62,521 bases of DNA from Chloroflexi bacterium OLB13 (GTDB taxonomy: Bacteria; Chloroflexota; Anaerolineae; Aggregatilineales; Phototrophicaceae). The stretch is taken from NCBI GenBank assembly GCA_001567485.1, contig JZRA01000020.1, positions 1 to 62,521 of the forward strand, written 5' to 3'. The position numbers were made by a program, and so were the translations under genes. The notes beneath the pieces were generated by a model. That model worked only from the letters and a program-made list of their open reading frames with translations, did not search any database and was not told the DNA's origin. Below, piece by piece: positions 53,187 through 62,029 of this stretch (position 1 is the first letter of the stretch; each line of letters opens with the position of its first letter).

Positions 53187-53197
53187 CATTTTCACAA
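53180..53197. promoter_or_regulatory. Predicted Rex operator at the atpA promoter
   Basis: TTGTCCACATTTTCACAA matches the Rex consensus TTGTGAANNNNTTCACAA at 12 of 14 fixed positions. One half is perfect and the spacing is exact. It overlaps the -35 box of the atpA promoter. Rex control of ATP synthase genes is known in actinobacteria, and rex itself is encoded in this window. Confidence 0.6.
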
Positions 53198-53214
53198 ACC
53201 ATACAATCCGGCCG

Positions 53215-54045
53215 TCACGACTTGGCCGATGACTCCCCCAGTTCACGCGAACGCCGATACGCTGCCCACACACCGTCCGCGATAACCGTCCTCAAACCGC
53301 CCTTCTCAAGGTGATAGATCGCCTCGGCTGACGTGCCGCCGGGGCTGGTGACTTGATTACGAAGCTCCGCCGGATGCTGGTTGGACTGCATCGCGAATTC
53401 GACCGAGCCGCGCATGGTGTGCAGCACCAGCCGTTCGGCGTCGCGCCGCGACAGCCCCATGTGCACGCCGACGTCGATCAACGCCTCCATGAACATGAAC
53501 ACATACGCCGGCCCGGTGCCGTTGAGCGCCGTCGCCATGTCCAAGAAACGCTCATCTTCCACGTACATGACCTCGCCCAGCGCGCCGAGCAGTTCCTTCG
53601 CCTGTTGACGCTGACTGCCGGACACGTCGCGAGTCGCCGTCCATACCGTAATCCCTTTACCGATCTGCCCCGGCGTATTCGGCATCGCGCGGACGACGTG
53701 CTGGTTCGATAAGCCATGGCTCAGCGTATGTAGGGGAACGCCGGCGGCGATGCTGATGACCAGCGCGTCAGGCTTGAGCTGGCCGTCCAACTCAGGCAGC
53801 ACGGCGGACATGACCTGCGGCTTGATCGAGAGGATCACGATATCGGCTGTGCGTGCGGCATCACGATTGCTGTGCGTAACCTCCACGCCGAACGTATCAT
53901 GCAGGTACGTAATGCGTTCGGCATGAGGATCCGCCGCCACGATGCTCGTACGCGGAACCAGTTCGCGGTGAAGCACGCCGCGTATCATAGCTTCACCCAT
54001 GACCCCAGAGCCGATAAATGCCAAAGTCGCATCGTTCAACGACAT
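53215..54045 (-). CDS. proC: Pyrroline-5-carboxylate reductase
   Basis: ProC makes proline from pyrroline-5-carboxylate with NAD(P)H. The protein (276 residues from ATG 54043-54045) starts with the nucleotide loop LAFIGSGVMGEAMIRG. It has VILSIKPQVM, the conserved VRAMPNTPGQIGKG (about 121-134) and the C-terminal signature (LRNQVTSPGGTSAEAIYHLE). I reject a TTG start 36 bases upstream. It is transcribed toward atpA, with 119 bases between; a TATAAT (54098-54103) upstream could serve as its -10 box. Confidence 0.93.
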   Translation of the reverse strand: MSLNDATLAFIGSGVMGEAMIRGVLHRELVPRTSIVAADPHAERITYLHDTFGVEVTHSNRDAARTADIVILSIKPQVMSAVLPELDGQLKPDALVISIAAGVPLHTLSHGLSNQHVVRAMPNTPGQIGKGITVWTATRDVSGSQRQQAKELLGALGEVMYVEDERFLDMATALNGTGPAYVFMFMEALIDVGVHMGLSRRDAERLVLHTMRGSVEFAMQSNQHPAELRNQVTSPGGTSAEAIYHLEKGGLRTVIADGVWAAYRRSRELGESSAKS

Positions 54046-54147
54046 TACTGAATCTCGTGAGCAGAACGGGTTGTGGTTCAAGGCGTAACGTGACAGGATT
54101 ATAGTCGAGACGATTCGAGAATACGACCCGAGGTTAGCCGCCGTAGA

Positions 54148-55284
54148 ATGCGACTTTTTAGCGCCCTAATGCTGCTCGTGATCACCCTTTGCGGCTCTGC
54201 CGGGGCGCAAAGCGGTGACCGACTAGCGACCACTGATGCCTCTCAATCCGCCATCCTCATCCTCGACCCGGATCAGGGCATCATCGACACCCGCGTGATC
54301 GGAACGGGGTTTCACACTGTCTGGGGATTTGCGCCCGATGGATGTTCGGTCTTGGCGACGCTGACGCAGGCCGACGGCCTTCCGCGAGCGTATATCGTGC
54401 CGCTTGACGCGAGCCGCCCGCCCATTGAGATCGTGACCTACGACGAACTCCCTGCGTCTCAATGGGGCGTATGGGAGCCGGTATGGTCGCCTGACGGGAG
54501 CCGCATCGCGTTTACGCTCATCCGCGACGGCCTCGACGGAGAACCTGAGCGCGCGTATCACGTCGCATGGACGCCCGCGTCCGGCGGAACTCCGGTCGCG
54601 TACAGCGTCACCGGGCGCGAACACTCTCCGCAGTGGTCACCGGACGGGGCGTGGCTCGCGTATGTCAGCTACGATCCGCGCGATCCGCTGGAGGGGACAC
54701 CAGAGCCGGAGCGCACACCTGTCCCGGACGACGCCGACCCGATCATGGAGGCCGATCTCTGGGTCGTGGCGGCGGATGCCTCCGCGAAATACCGGCTTAC
54801 TGCGTTCCCCGAAGGAAGCGTGCGCGCGCCGCGCTGGTCGCCGGACGGAGAGACGATCGCATTCACGTACTCGCCCAGCCCAAGCAACGACACGTATTGG
54901 GCCGTGTCCAATACGCCGCACGCCCGCCCGTATCAGATCACCTTCGCCTATGGTTTGTCGCTCGATCAGACTTGGACACCGGATCGCAGTCTGTTGGTCA
55001 GCGCGCGCGGTATTGGCGGAGAGACATCGCATCGACTGTGGATGATCCCCAACGCGGTGAACGGCGAAACCTCAATTACGGTCTTTGAGCCGGCGCAGGA
55101 CATCCCGTATCCGGATTATCCGGCGTTTGATCCGTCCGGGACGCGGCTTGCCCTGCGATCCGGATATCGCGCGATGGTCATCGATGTCGAATCGGGAAGC
55201 GCCACGACGATCGCCGGCGCGGAAGGCAACATGCCGATCTACTGGTCTCCAGTCGGCGCGGCGCCGCTCGAAGACTGCCGGTAG
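54148..55284 (+). CDS. Exported beta-propeller (PD40/WD40-like) protein
   Basis: The 378-residue protein has a signal peptide (MRLFSALMLLVITLCGSAGA, about 1-20). Repeats of the TolB/PD40 type follow: WSPDGSRIAFT, WSPDGAWLAYVSY, WSPDGETIAFTYS and FDPSGTRLALRS. These blades form a propeller used for binding proteins or carbohydrates. There is no lipobox Cys, so it is probably released or loosely bound. A short stem (ACCCG/CGGGT) about 55288-55310 follows the gene. The biological partner is unknown. Confidence 0.8.
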   Translation: MRLFSALMLLVITLCGSAGAQSGDRLATTDASQSAILILDPDQGIIDTRVIGTGFHTVWGFAPDGCSVLATLTQADGLPRAYIVPLDASRPPIEIVTYDELPASQWGVWEPVWSPDGSRIAFTLIRDGLDGEPERAYHVAWTPASGGTPVAYSVTGREHSPQWSPDGAWLAYVSYDPRDPLEGTPEPERTPVPDDADPIMEADLWVVAADASAKYRLTAFPEGSVRAPRWSPDGETIAFTYSPSPSNDTYWAVSNTPHARPYQITFAYGLSLDQTWTPDRSLLVSARGIGGETSHRLWMIPNAVNGETSITVFEPAQDIPYPDYPAFDPSGTRLALRSGYRAMVIDVESGSATTIAGAEGNMPIYWSPVGAAPLEDCR

Positions 55285-55366
55285 CCCACCCGTATGCGTG
55301 TGTGCGGGTTTCGGTGTACACTCTGCATCCTATGTGCTGCTGCGCCACTGAGATTAGGGTCTAGTT

Positions 55367-56148
55367 GTGGCTGATACCGTCTTGCTGAGTGCAGGTCAAT
55401 ACAATCTCGATACTGTTTGTCAGCTGGCCGATGAATTTCAAGTAGGGATCGAACTGATGCACTTCGCGTTCCCCGAAGTGCTCGATGGCCCAATTTCAGA
55501 TACGCTTGCACGCGTGAAACAGGCACTCGCAAGGCGGGACGTCCCGCTGTCCATCCATGGCCCGTTCTACGACATGGCGACCGGAAGCGTCGATGAGGCT
55601 GTCAACGCGTTGTGCCGGCGTCGGTTCACGCAGGCCATCGAAGCCGCCGATGCCGTCGCGCGCGCCGGATGGTGGTGCATGCCAACTTCATCGCGACCAT
55701 CCGGAACGGTTACTATCGCGTTAGTTGGCATCAGCGTAACGTCGACTTCTGGGGCGACTTCGCGTTGACGGCGGCCCGCCTCGGTATCAGCGTGCTCATC
55801 GAAAATATGTGGGAATTCGAGCCGCAGATCATCGCCAACCTGCTCCGCGACATCAATCATCCGCTGCTGGGCGCTTGCCTCGATGTTGGACATGCAGCGA
55901 TTTTCAGTGATTCAGACATAACGCTCCCGCACTGGCTCGACCTGCTCAGCCCGTGGCTTACCCACTACCACTTGAACAACAACAACGGCAAGTTTGACGA
56001 GCACCATGGGTTCGACTACGACGACGGCGTGCTGGATTATCACGCGATCCTGCCTCAGCTTAGAAAAGTCGTCAACCCGACATGGATGGTGCTTGAGATG
56101 GACAGCGTGGACGATATGCGCGCCAGCCTGCCTTATTTCGAGTTGTAG
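55367..56148 (+). pseudogene. Sugar-phosphate isomerase/epimerase-type TIM-barrel gene with a frameshift
   Basis: Two plus-strand frames make one protein of about 260 residues. The first (55367 to about 55668) runs LSAGQYNLDTVCQLADEF, then SIHGPFYDMATGS, to ADAVARAG. The second resumes MVVHANFIATIRNGYYR at about 55670 and ends DDMRASLPYFEL at 56148. One base is missing between about 55666 and 55672. The domain is the xylose-isomerase-like / AP-endonuclease-2 TIM barrel, with expected metal ligands in SIHGPF, VLIENMWE, LGACLDVGHA and WLTHYHLNNNN. Substrate unknown. The frameshift may be real or a sequencing error. Its stop abuts the stop of a related gene on the opposite strand. Confidence 0.75.
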
Positions 56149-57021
56149 TTAGTCCTCCGAGTCGGTGATCGCAAACCCGTTCAACCGCTTGTATGTCGCC
56201 TGAAATACGAGCGCATCTTCAACGTGGAACGGATCCGGCGCTTCTACGCCGGCGGTGCCGCTGACCCCGAAATCGACGAAGGCTTGCAGCAAATCCCGGT
56301 AGCGTAAATCCGCTTTGTTGAGCGGCAGGTGCATCTTCTCGCCCTTGTCGGTATAAGCAATCCCGCTGAGGTGGAAATGCACCGTTTGCAAGGCGTCTTC
56401 ACCCAGTTGATCGCGCACGTAGGCCAGTGCGCCGGCGAACTCCTCATAGCTGTTGAACGACCCGTCCGTCCGCCGCGCGTGCAGGTGTGCCCAGTCGATA
56501 CACGGCTTCACACCTTCGACATCCTTCGCAAGCTGGACGCATTCCTCAAGCGAGCCAAACAGCGCGACACGACCCATCGTCTCGGGCCGCAGGGTGACCG
56601 CCACACCTTCCTTCTTCAGTTTGTCGGCCAACATCGCCAGTTGGTCGCGCACAATCGGATAGACGTCCTCGGGCGGCTTGCCGTGATAACTCGCCGGATG
56701 AAAGACGATATCCTTCGCGCCAGCAAGAAAGCCCTTCTGTGCGGCTTTTATCAGGCGCGCGTCGCTGTTCGCCATCTTCTCCGGGGTTTGGCTGTTCAGA
56801 TTGATGAAGTACGGCGCATGGATGCTCAGCGAAATCCCGTACTCCTCAGCCGCCGCCTTGATTTCCGCGCACGTCTTGTCCGTCACACTGACGCTCTGCA
56901 CCCACGCGATTTCAAGATGCTCCAGACCAAGCGCTTTCGTGTGCTGAATGGCTGCGACGGTGCCAGATGCGGGCGTTGAAGACGGGGCGCCGACCGTTCC
57001 GAAACGAATTGAGCCGCTCAC
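56149..57021 (-). CDS. Endonuclease-IV-like / xylose-isomerase-like TIM-barrel protein
   Basis: The 290-residue protein belongs to the AP-endonuclease-2 fold family, with marks GLEHLEIAWVQ, SIHAPYFINLNS, IVFHPASYHG, LRPETMGR, CIDWAHLHAR and VHFHLSGIAYT. These carry the His, Glu and Asp metal ligands seen in endonuclease IV. The usual LETE near the middle reads LRPET. It could cut DNA at abasic sites or isomerise a sugar; the spacing SIHAPYFINL...VFHPASYHG favours endonuclease IV-like proteins. I choose GTG 57019-57021, preceded by AAAAAGGGG at 6 bases. Upstream ATGs at 57042-57051 lie too close to the TATTAT box near 57055. It faces the frameshifted relative end to end. Confidence 0.75.
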   Translation of the reverse strand: MSGSIRFGTVGAPSSTPASGTVAAIQHTKALGLEHLEIAWVQSVSVTDKTCAEIKAAAEEYGISLSIHAPYFINLNSQTPEKMANSDARLIKAAQKGFLAGAKDIVFHPASYHGKPPEDVYPIVRDQLAMLADKLKKEGVAVTLRPETMGRVALFGSLEECVQLAKDVEGVKPCIDWAHLHARRTDGSFNSYEEFAGALAYVRDQLGEDALQTVHFHLSGIAYTDKGEKMHLPLNKADLRYRDLLQAFVDFGVSGTAGVEAPDPFHVEDALVFQATYKRLNGFAITDSED

Positions 57022-57088
57022 ACGTATCCCCTTTTTGAACATCAATAGCACATAATAGTATCAGACCTGTGATACGGGTGGGGCATTT

Positions 57089-57880
57089 ATGTCGCTCAAC
57101 GCACAATTTCGCCGCCGGGCGCTTTGGATGGCGGCGGTCGCTCTCCTTATCATCATTGTCGCGTGGAATACCCCCGCGCTCGATCCGGCAATGTATCCGG
57201 CGCGTCTGTTCGTGACGTATGTGCATGAGGCCGGCCATGGGATCGCGGCGGAACTCACCGGCGGCGATGTGCTGGGATTCGTGGTGTATCCCTCCGGCGC
57301 CGGAGTCGCGACGACACGTGGCGGCGCACGCGCATTGATCCTACCGGCCGGTTATGTCGGCGCGGCGCTCTTCGGAGCCGCGCTGTTCTACCTGACGAAT
57401 ACATGGCGTCGGACACGCACGCTGTCCGCCCTGTTGGGCGCTGCGCTGATCGCGTTCAGCGTGTTCTACGCGCGGCCGGACGAACAGGGCAGAATCACGG
57501 CCCTGCTGGTAGGGGTAGGATTCGGCCTCGTGCTGCTGGCTGTCGCATGGAAACTATCGCTGATGGTGAACGTTCTGGTGTTGAACGTGCTTGCGATGCT
57601 GACCGGCTTGAACGCGGTGCTCGACGTGCGCTCGCTGATCGACAACAGCGGCGCGATGCTCGGTCAGGTGCGGAATGACGCCGCCGCGTTTTCCGCCGAG
57701 GTGCTTGGGCTGCCCGCCGTCGTCTGGGCGCTTCTATGGCTCGCTCTGTCGGTGCTGGCGCTGGGCTTCGCCGTTTACGCATCGGTTATTCGTCCGCTGC
57801 GCCAGCCGCAGCCACCCGACTCTGTGACGGCGAATCCGGAGGACGAGACAATCCTCGATATCCTAAAGCGCGGACGATAG
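57089..57880 (+). CDS. M50-type membrane metallopeptidase (M50B-like)
   Basis: The 263-residue protein has the zinc site YVHEAGHGIAAELTGG (His46, Glu47, His50) just after the first membrane helix (about 11-27). Further helices follow at about 82-105, 108-125, 133-155, 157-180 and 215-237. It resembles short M50 peptidases without a PDZ domain, which cleave substrates inside the membrane. The third zinc ligand (Asp in an NxxPxxxLDG motif of full-length site-2 proteases) is not obvious. VLNVLAMLTGLNAVLDV at about 166-182 may carry it. Its end overlaps the converging hydrolase gene by 18 bases. Confidence 0.78.
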   Translation: MSLNAQFRRRALWMAAVALLIIIVAWNTPALDPAMYPARLFVTYVHEAGHGIAAELTGGDVLGFVVYPSGAGVATTRGGARALILPAGYVGAALFGAALFYLTNTWRRTRTLSALLGAALIAFSVFYARPDEQGRITALLVGVGFGLVLLAVAWKLSLMVNVLVLNVLAMLTGLNAVLDVRSLIDNSGAMLGQVRNDAAAFSAEVLGLPAVVWALLWLALSVLALGFAVYASVIRPLRQPQPPDSVTANPEDETILDILKRGR

Positions 57881-58711
57881 CCATTTCTGAAGCACTTCGG
57901 ACGTCTGCTCGGCCGCCGTTTGCGGGAACAGATGCCCCTCCCCCGCGATCACGGTGTGCGTGGCTGCCGGCCAAAGGCGCGCAACTTCTGCCGCTGTGCC
58001 CTCTACATACGTGTCGCTCATCTCGCCCCGAACGATGAGCGTCGGCACGACGCCATTCAGCGCCGGTATGTCGTTGCGGAAGTTCGGATAGATCGTGCGG
58101 AAGTAGTACGCTTCCCACTCTTTCGGCCACGCCAGCACGAACCCCGCATCGGTCTGCACAAGGCCGGCATCGACATACTGGGAAAGCGCGGCGTGGTTCC
58201 AGTCCTTGAACACACCACGGCTGCGGAGATAGTCGAATGCCTCGCTGCGATGCGCAAACGTGTCTTGACGTCGCAGGGCACGGGCCGCCAACGGATACGA
58301 TTCAGGCGGGGCGTTCGACGCACGCAGCCGCGCAAGCTCTGCGGACGAAGCCGGATCAAGGATTGTGGGATCGAGCAGGATCAGCGCGCGAAACAAGTCC
58401 GGACGTTCTTTGACGGCGAGTGCGGATGCGATCCCGCCAAACGAGTGACCAATCGCGATCACCTCGCGCAGGCCGTGATGCTCAATCCCCGCCAGCAGGT
58501 CTGTGGTGACATCCGCTTTCCAGTCTCTAGGGACGATGGGGGGCGTCTGTCCGGGCCACATCGCCCGCGGCAGCAGGCAGACGACCCGAAAGGACTTCAT
58601 CAGCGGGCGAAGCATCGGAAGATACGTCTCAGGCGGGAAGCCGTTCGCCAGCGCGACATTGATAACCTGCCCACTTCCGCCCAATTCAACAAGAGGAAAT
58701 ATCCCGGTCAT
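57863..58711 (-). CDS. Alpha/beta hydrolase
   Basis: The 282-residue protein has the alpha/beta-hydrolase nucleophile elbow IAIGHSFGGIASALA (Ser90). The oxyanion region is near ANGFPPETY, an Asp candidate lies in PTLIVRGEMSDTYVEG, and the catalytic His is in VIAGEGHLFPQ near the end. There is no signal peptide. The substrate (ester, lactone or amide) cannot be read from sequence. The gene converges on and overlaps the M50 peptidase gene by 18 bases. Confidence 0.88.
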   Translation of the reverse strand: MTGIFPLVELGGSGQVINVALANGFPPETYLPMLRPLMKSFRVVCLLPRAMWPGQTPPIVPRDWKADVTTDLLAGIEHHGLREVIAIGHSFGGIASALAVKERPDLFRALILLDPTILDPASSAELARLRASNAPPESYPLAARALRRQDTFAHRSEAFDYLRSRGVFKDWNHAALSQYVDAGLVQTDAGFVLAWPKEWEAYYFRTIYPNFRNDIPALNGVVPTLIVRGEMSDTYVEGTAAEVARLWPAATHTVIAGEGHLFPQTAAEQTSEVLQKWLSSAL

Positions 58712-58827
58712 CCTAGCTCATCTTTCTGGTGCGTCGCTCAAGTGCAGTTCCGTCACGAGAGATCATGGCTTTTGACCGTGACGAGACGGTACACTACGCC
58801 CGTTCAGTATAACGTGTTCGTCTTACG

Positions 58828-59424
58828 ATGCGCTTGCTCCGTCCCAATTATTTGAACGTCGCTATCCCTGCGGAATCCGTAGCGCGAACGTTGGAAGCCG
58901 CGGCTACGCCGAGCGCGCAGCGGCTTCACATGCGTGACGCCTTCGCAGAGGGAAGACGATACGCAATCGCCCCATCCGCAGACGGCTTTCGCATGGCGAC
59001 GACCAGCAGCTCGCTGTTTTCCCGCCGCAGGCGAACGTTCGCGTCGTGTTTACTTAACGCACGGATCGAGCCGATTACGGAGTCGGAATCGCGCATCTCG
59101 CTTGAACCACACCTTCGTGCGCCAGCCCTAATCAGCGCGCTCATCGTCCCCACCGTGCTATCGCTGCTCTTGCTTCCGGTGCCGTGGCCGCCGGCGCTGA
59201 TTCTCCTCATCTGCGCGACCGCCTATGCCGCGTCGATCACTAGCCTGCTGGCCGGCGCACGGCTTGAAGCGCACGAGATGCTGTATTTCGTCGATAAGGC
59301 CTTTGAGGACATGCGCAAGTTCACGCTTGCTCAGATTGCACCCATCGGCCAAGATGTCATCGGGGCGCAGGACTTCCGCGAACTGTGGTCGGAACACGTC
59401 CGAACGAACATGGATGATACGTAA
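58828..59424 (+). CDS. Small membrane protein of unknown function
   Basis: This 198-residue protein is not recognised. A soluble N-terminal part (about 1-90, rich in Arg and Ser) is followed by two hydrophobic helices (about 95-113 and 114-135, SALIVPTVLSLLLLPVPW and PPALILLICATAYAASI). A charged C-terminal tail (about 140-198, with EAHEMLYFVDKAFEDMRKF) ends it. It lies 67 bases before the copper ATPase gene on the same strand and could be co-transcribed, but has no visible metal-binding motif. Confidence 0.65.
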   Translation: MRLLRPNYLNVAIPAESVARTLEAAATPSAQRLHMRDAFAEGRRYAIAPSADGFRMATTSSSLFSRRRRTFASCLLNARIEPITESESRISLEPHLRAPALISALIVPTVLSLLLLPVPWPPALILLICATAYAASITSLLAGARLEAHEMLYFVDKAFEDMRKFTLAQIAPIGQDVIGAQDFRELWSEHVRTNMDDT

Positions 59425-59491
59425 GGAAACCGCGTCAACGAACCGTCAGTAACCATAGTCGCTACGGCCAAACATCACGGGTGCAACAGGA

Positions 59492-61792
59492 ATGACTGAA
59501 GCCGCAAAGCTCAACATAGATACCTTAACCGACGCCGCTGGCGTCTTAACCGCAACCCTCGACCTGCCCATCACCGGCATGACATGCGCCGGCTGTGTTC
59601 GCACGGTCGAACGCACGCTCAAGAAGGTGCCCGGCGTCATCGACGCCAACGTGAACCTCGCCACGGAGCACGCCGTCGTCTCGCTCAAGCCCGGCGCTGC
59701 ACGCCGGAGCGATCTCGTCGCAGCCATCGAGCACGCTGGCTACGGTGTACTGGAACTTGAGGACGACGCCGATGCCGACGCGGAACGCAAGGCGCGCGAC
59801 GAGGAGATCGAGAAACAGCGCCGCCTGCTGATCTTTGGGTTGGTGCTCACCATCCCGTTGGTCGTCATCAGCATGACCCGTCACCTCATGCACGCGGTTC
59901 CTGCGCTAATGGATGCGTTTCCGTGGTTGATGTGGTCAGGCTGGCCGTTCGTATTCGCCGCCGTCACGACGCCTGTTGTCGTGGCGCTCGGCCGCCAGTA
60001 CGCCGATGGCGCGTGGAAGGCCGCGCGTAACGGGACGGCCAACATGGACACACTGGTTGCCATGGGCACGGGCATCGCGTATGTTTGGAGCATGATCGTC
60101 ATCCTCGGCCAAGTTTTCGGATACAGCGATGTCGTGGGGACTGACGAGTACTTCGAGACCTCCGCGGCGATCCTCACCCTGATCACGCTCGGCAAGTTCC
60201 TCGAAGCACGGGCCAAAGGGCGCACAGGCGACGCGATTCGTAAGCTCCTCAACTTGACACCCCAGACCGCCACCGTGCTGATTGACGGGACGGAGCACAC
60301 CGTCCCCGTCAAGGAACTGCTGCGCGGCGACACGGTCGTTGTCCGGCCCGGAGAACGGATTCCGGCCGATGGGATTGTCGTGAAGGGCGTCTCGAACGTA
60401 GATGAGTCGATGCTCACTGGTGAGCCTCTACCAGTGCGCCGCGCACAGGACAGCGAAGTCGTTGGCGGAACGATCAGCCTCGACGGACAGCTTTTCGTCC
60501 AGCTCTCACGGGTCGGCCCGGAGACGACACTCGCCCAGATCGTCCGCCTCGTGCAACAGGCGCAGGGTTCAAAGGCCCCGATCCAGCGGGTCGCCGATCA
60601 AGTTAGCGGTGTGTTCGTGCCGGTCGTGCTGGTGCTGGCGGCGCTCACGTTCCTCGGTTGGCTCGTCATCGGGCAAGCTACTTTCGTACAGGCCATGATG
60701 AACGCGGTCGCGGTATTGGTCATCGCATGCCCGTGCGCGCTGGGTCTGGCGACCCCGACCGCGATCATGGTCGGAACCGGTAAGGCGGCCGAACAAGGCG
60801 TCCTGTTCCGCAGCAGCGAGGCGCTTGAGCGTGCGCATGCGCTCACTACCATCGCGTTCGACAAGACCGGGACGCTCACTGAGGGCAAACCCGTCGTTTC
60901 CGGTATTCATGCGGAGAACGGCTTTGACGCGCCAGACGTCCTGCGCCTCGCGGCAGTCGCCGAGCGTGGCAGCGAGCACCCGATTGCCACCGCCATCGTG
61001 AATCGCGCCGAAGCGGACGGCTTGACGCTAGATCAGCCCGATGATTTTGAATCGCGGGCAGGGCGCGGCGTGTTGGCAACCATCAGCGGACGACGCGTGC
61101 TCGTCGGGAGCATGCGGCTGATGTCCGATGAAAAGGTCACCGGATTGGAACAGGCGCGCGCGATCTTGGAAACGGCGGCTCAAGAAGCGCAAACCGTCGT
61201 CGCGGTCGCCGTCGATGCCGTGTTCGCGGGCGTGATCACGGTCGAGGACAGCCTCAAGCCAGAGGCCGCAGAAGCGATGTCTGCCGTGATTCGACGCGGG
61301 CTGAAGCCGGTAATGATCACCGGAGACAACGCGGCAGCAGCGCGCGTGATCGCCGGGAAGCTGGGGATCACCGAGGTCATCGCGGACGTGCTTCCGTCCG
61401 ACAAAGCGGAGGTCGTGAAGCAGTTGCAAGGCCCACGCCAAGTCGTCGGAATGGTGGGCGATGGGATCAACGACGCACCTGCCCTCGCCAGCGCCGATCT
61501 CGGCCTCGCCATCGGAACTGGAACGGACATCGCCATCGAAGCAGCAGATGTCACGCTGATGCGCGGCGATCTGAGCGGCGTGCTGCGCGCGCTGGATATC
61601 AGCCGTGCGACGATGCGGACAATCTACCAGAACCTGTTCTGGGCGTTCTTCTACAACATCATCCTGATCCCCGTCGCGATGCTCGGCCTGCTGGTGCCGA
61701 TGTTCGCCGCCGGCGCGATGGCGTTCTCATCAGTGTTCGTCGTGAGTAACAGCCTGCGCCTGAAAGGGGCAGTCACGAAGGCGAAGCGCTGA
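59492..61792 (+). CDS. copA: Copper-translocating P-type ATPase
   Basis: CopA exports Cu(I) at the cost of ATP. The 766-residue protein has one N-terminal heavy-metal domain with GMTCAGC (Cys32, Cys35; about 24-88) and eight predicted membrane helices. The helix-6 metal site is ACPCALG (Cys413, Cys415). The phosphorylation site is [11 protein letters not shown] (Asp457), the His-Pro motif is [12 protein letters not shown], and the hinge is [16 protein letters not shown] with YN and MSS-type residues in helices 7-8 ([23 protein letters not shown]) places it in the Cu(I) group. AGGA directly adjoins the ATG. No CsoR or CueR regulator is nearby. Confidence 0.95.
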   Translation: MTEAAKLNIDTLTDAAGVLTATLDLPITGMTCAGCVRTVERTLKKVPGVIDANVNLATEHAVVSLKPGAARRSDLVAAIEHAGYGVLELEDDADADAERKARDEEIEKQRRLLIFGLVLTIPLVVISMTRHLMHAVPALMDAFPWLMWSGWPFVFAAVTTPVVVALGRQYADGAWKAARNGTANMDTLVAMGTGIAYVWSMIVILGQVFGYSDVVGTDEYFETSAAILTLITLGKFLEARAKGRTGDAIRKLLNLTPQTATVLIDGTEHTVPVKELLRGDTVVVRPGERIPADGIVVKGVSNVDESMLTGEPLPVRRAQDSEVVGGTISLDGQLFVQLSRVGPETTLAQIVRLVQQAQGSKAPIQRVADQVSGVFVPVVLVLAALTFLGWLVIGQATFVQAMMNAVAVLVIACPCALGLATPTAIMVGTGKAAEQGVLFRSSEALERAHALTTIAFDKTGTLTEGKPVVSGIHAENGFDAPDVLRLAAVAERGSEHPIATAIVNRAEADGLTLDQPDDFESRAGRGVLATISGRRVLVGSMRLMSDEKVTGLEQARAILETAAQEAQTVVAVAVDAVFAGVITVEDSLKPEAAEAMSAVIRRGLKPVMITGDNAAAARVIAGKLGITEVIADVLPSDKAEVVKQLQGPRQVVGMVGDGINDAPALASADLGLAIGTGTDIAIEAADVTLMRGDLSGVLRALDISRATMRTIYQNLFWAFFYNIILIPVAMLGLLVPMFAAGAMAFSSVFVVSNSLRLKGAVTKAKR

Positions 61793-61812
61793 TCCCCATC
61801 TGCGTGGATGAC

Positions 61813-61850
61813 ACCGGCTGAGCTGCCTCAACACGAGACACTCAGCCGGT
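61813..61850 (+). other. Inverted repeat downstream of copA
   Basis: ACCGGCTGAG and CTCAGCCGGT form a perfect 10-base stem with an 18-base loop. No T run follows. A second, imperfect stem (CACCCGGTC / GACCCGGTG) lies at 61859-61883. The rest of the 237-base gap between copA and the IS shows no gene. The stems may end copA transcription by a factor-dependent route or be a leftover repeat. Confidence 0.4.
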
Positions 61851-62029
61851 ATGTACGCACCCGGTCTTGGTATGACCCGGTGTGTGGGGTATGATACGTA
61901 TCACTCTGTCGGTATGGTTCAGCAGCGGCTTGTTCCCAATATCCTAACCTGTGTTTCGCCGTGCAATCATCCCCCGGTGTGGCAGCGCGCGGCTGCTTGC
62001 CGGCAAGCGGCGGACTCGTGGATCTACTA

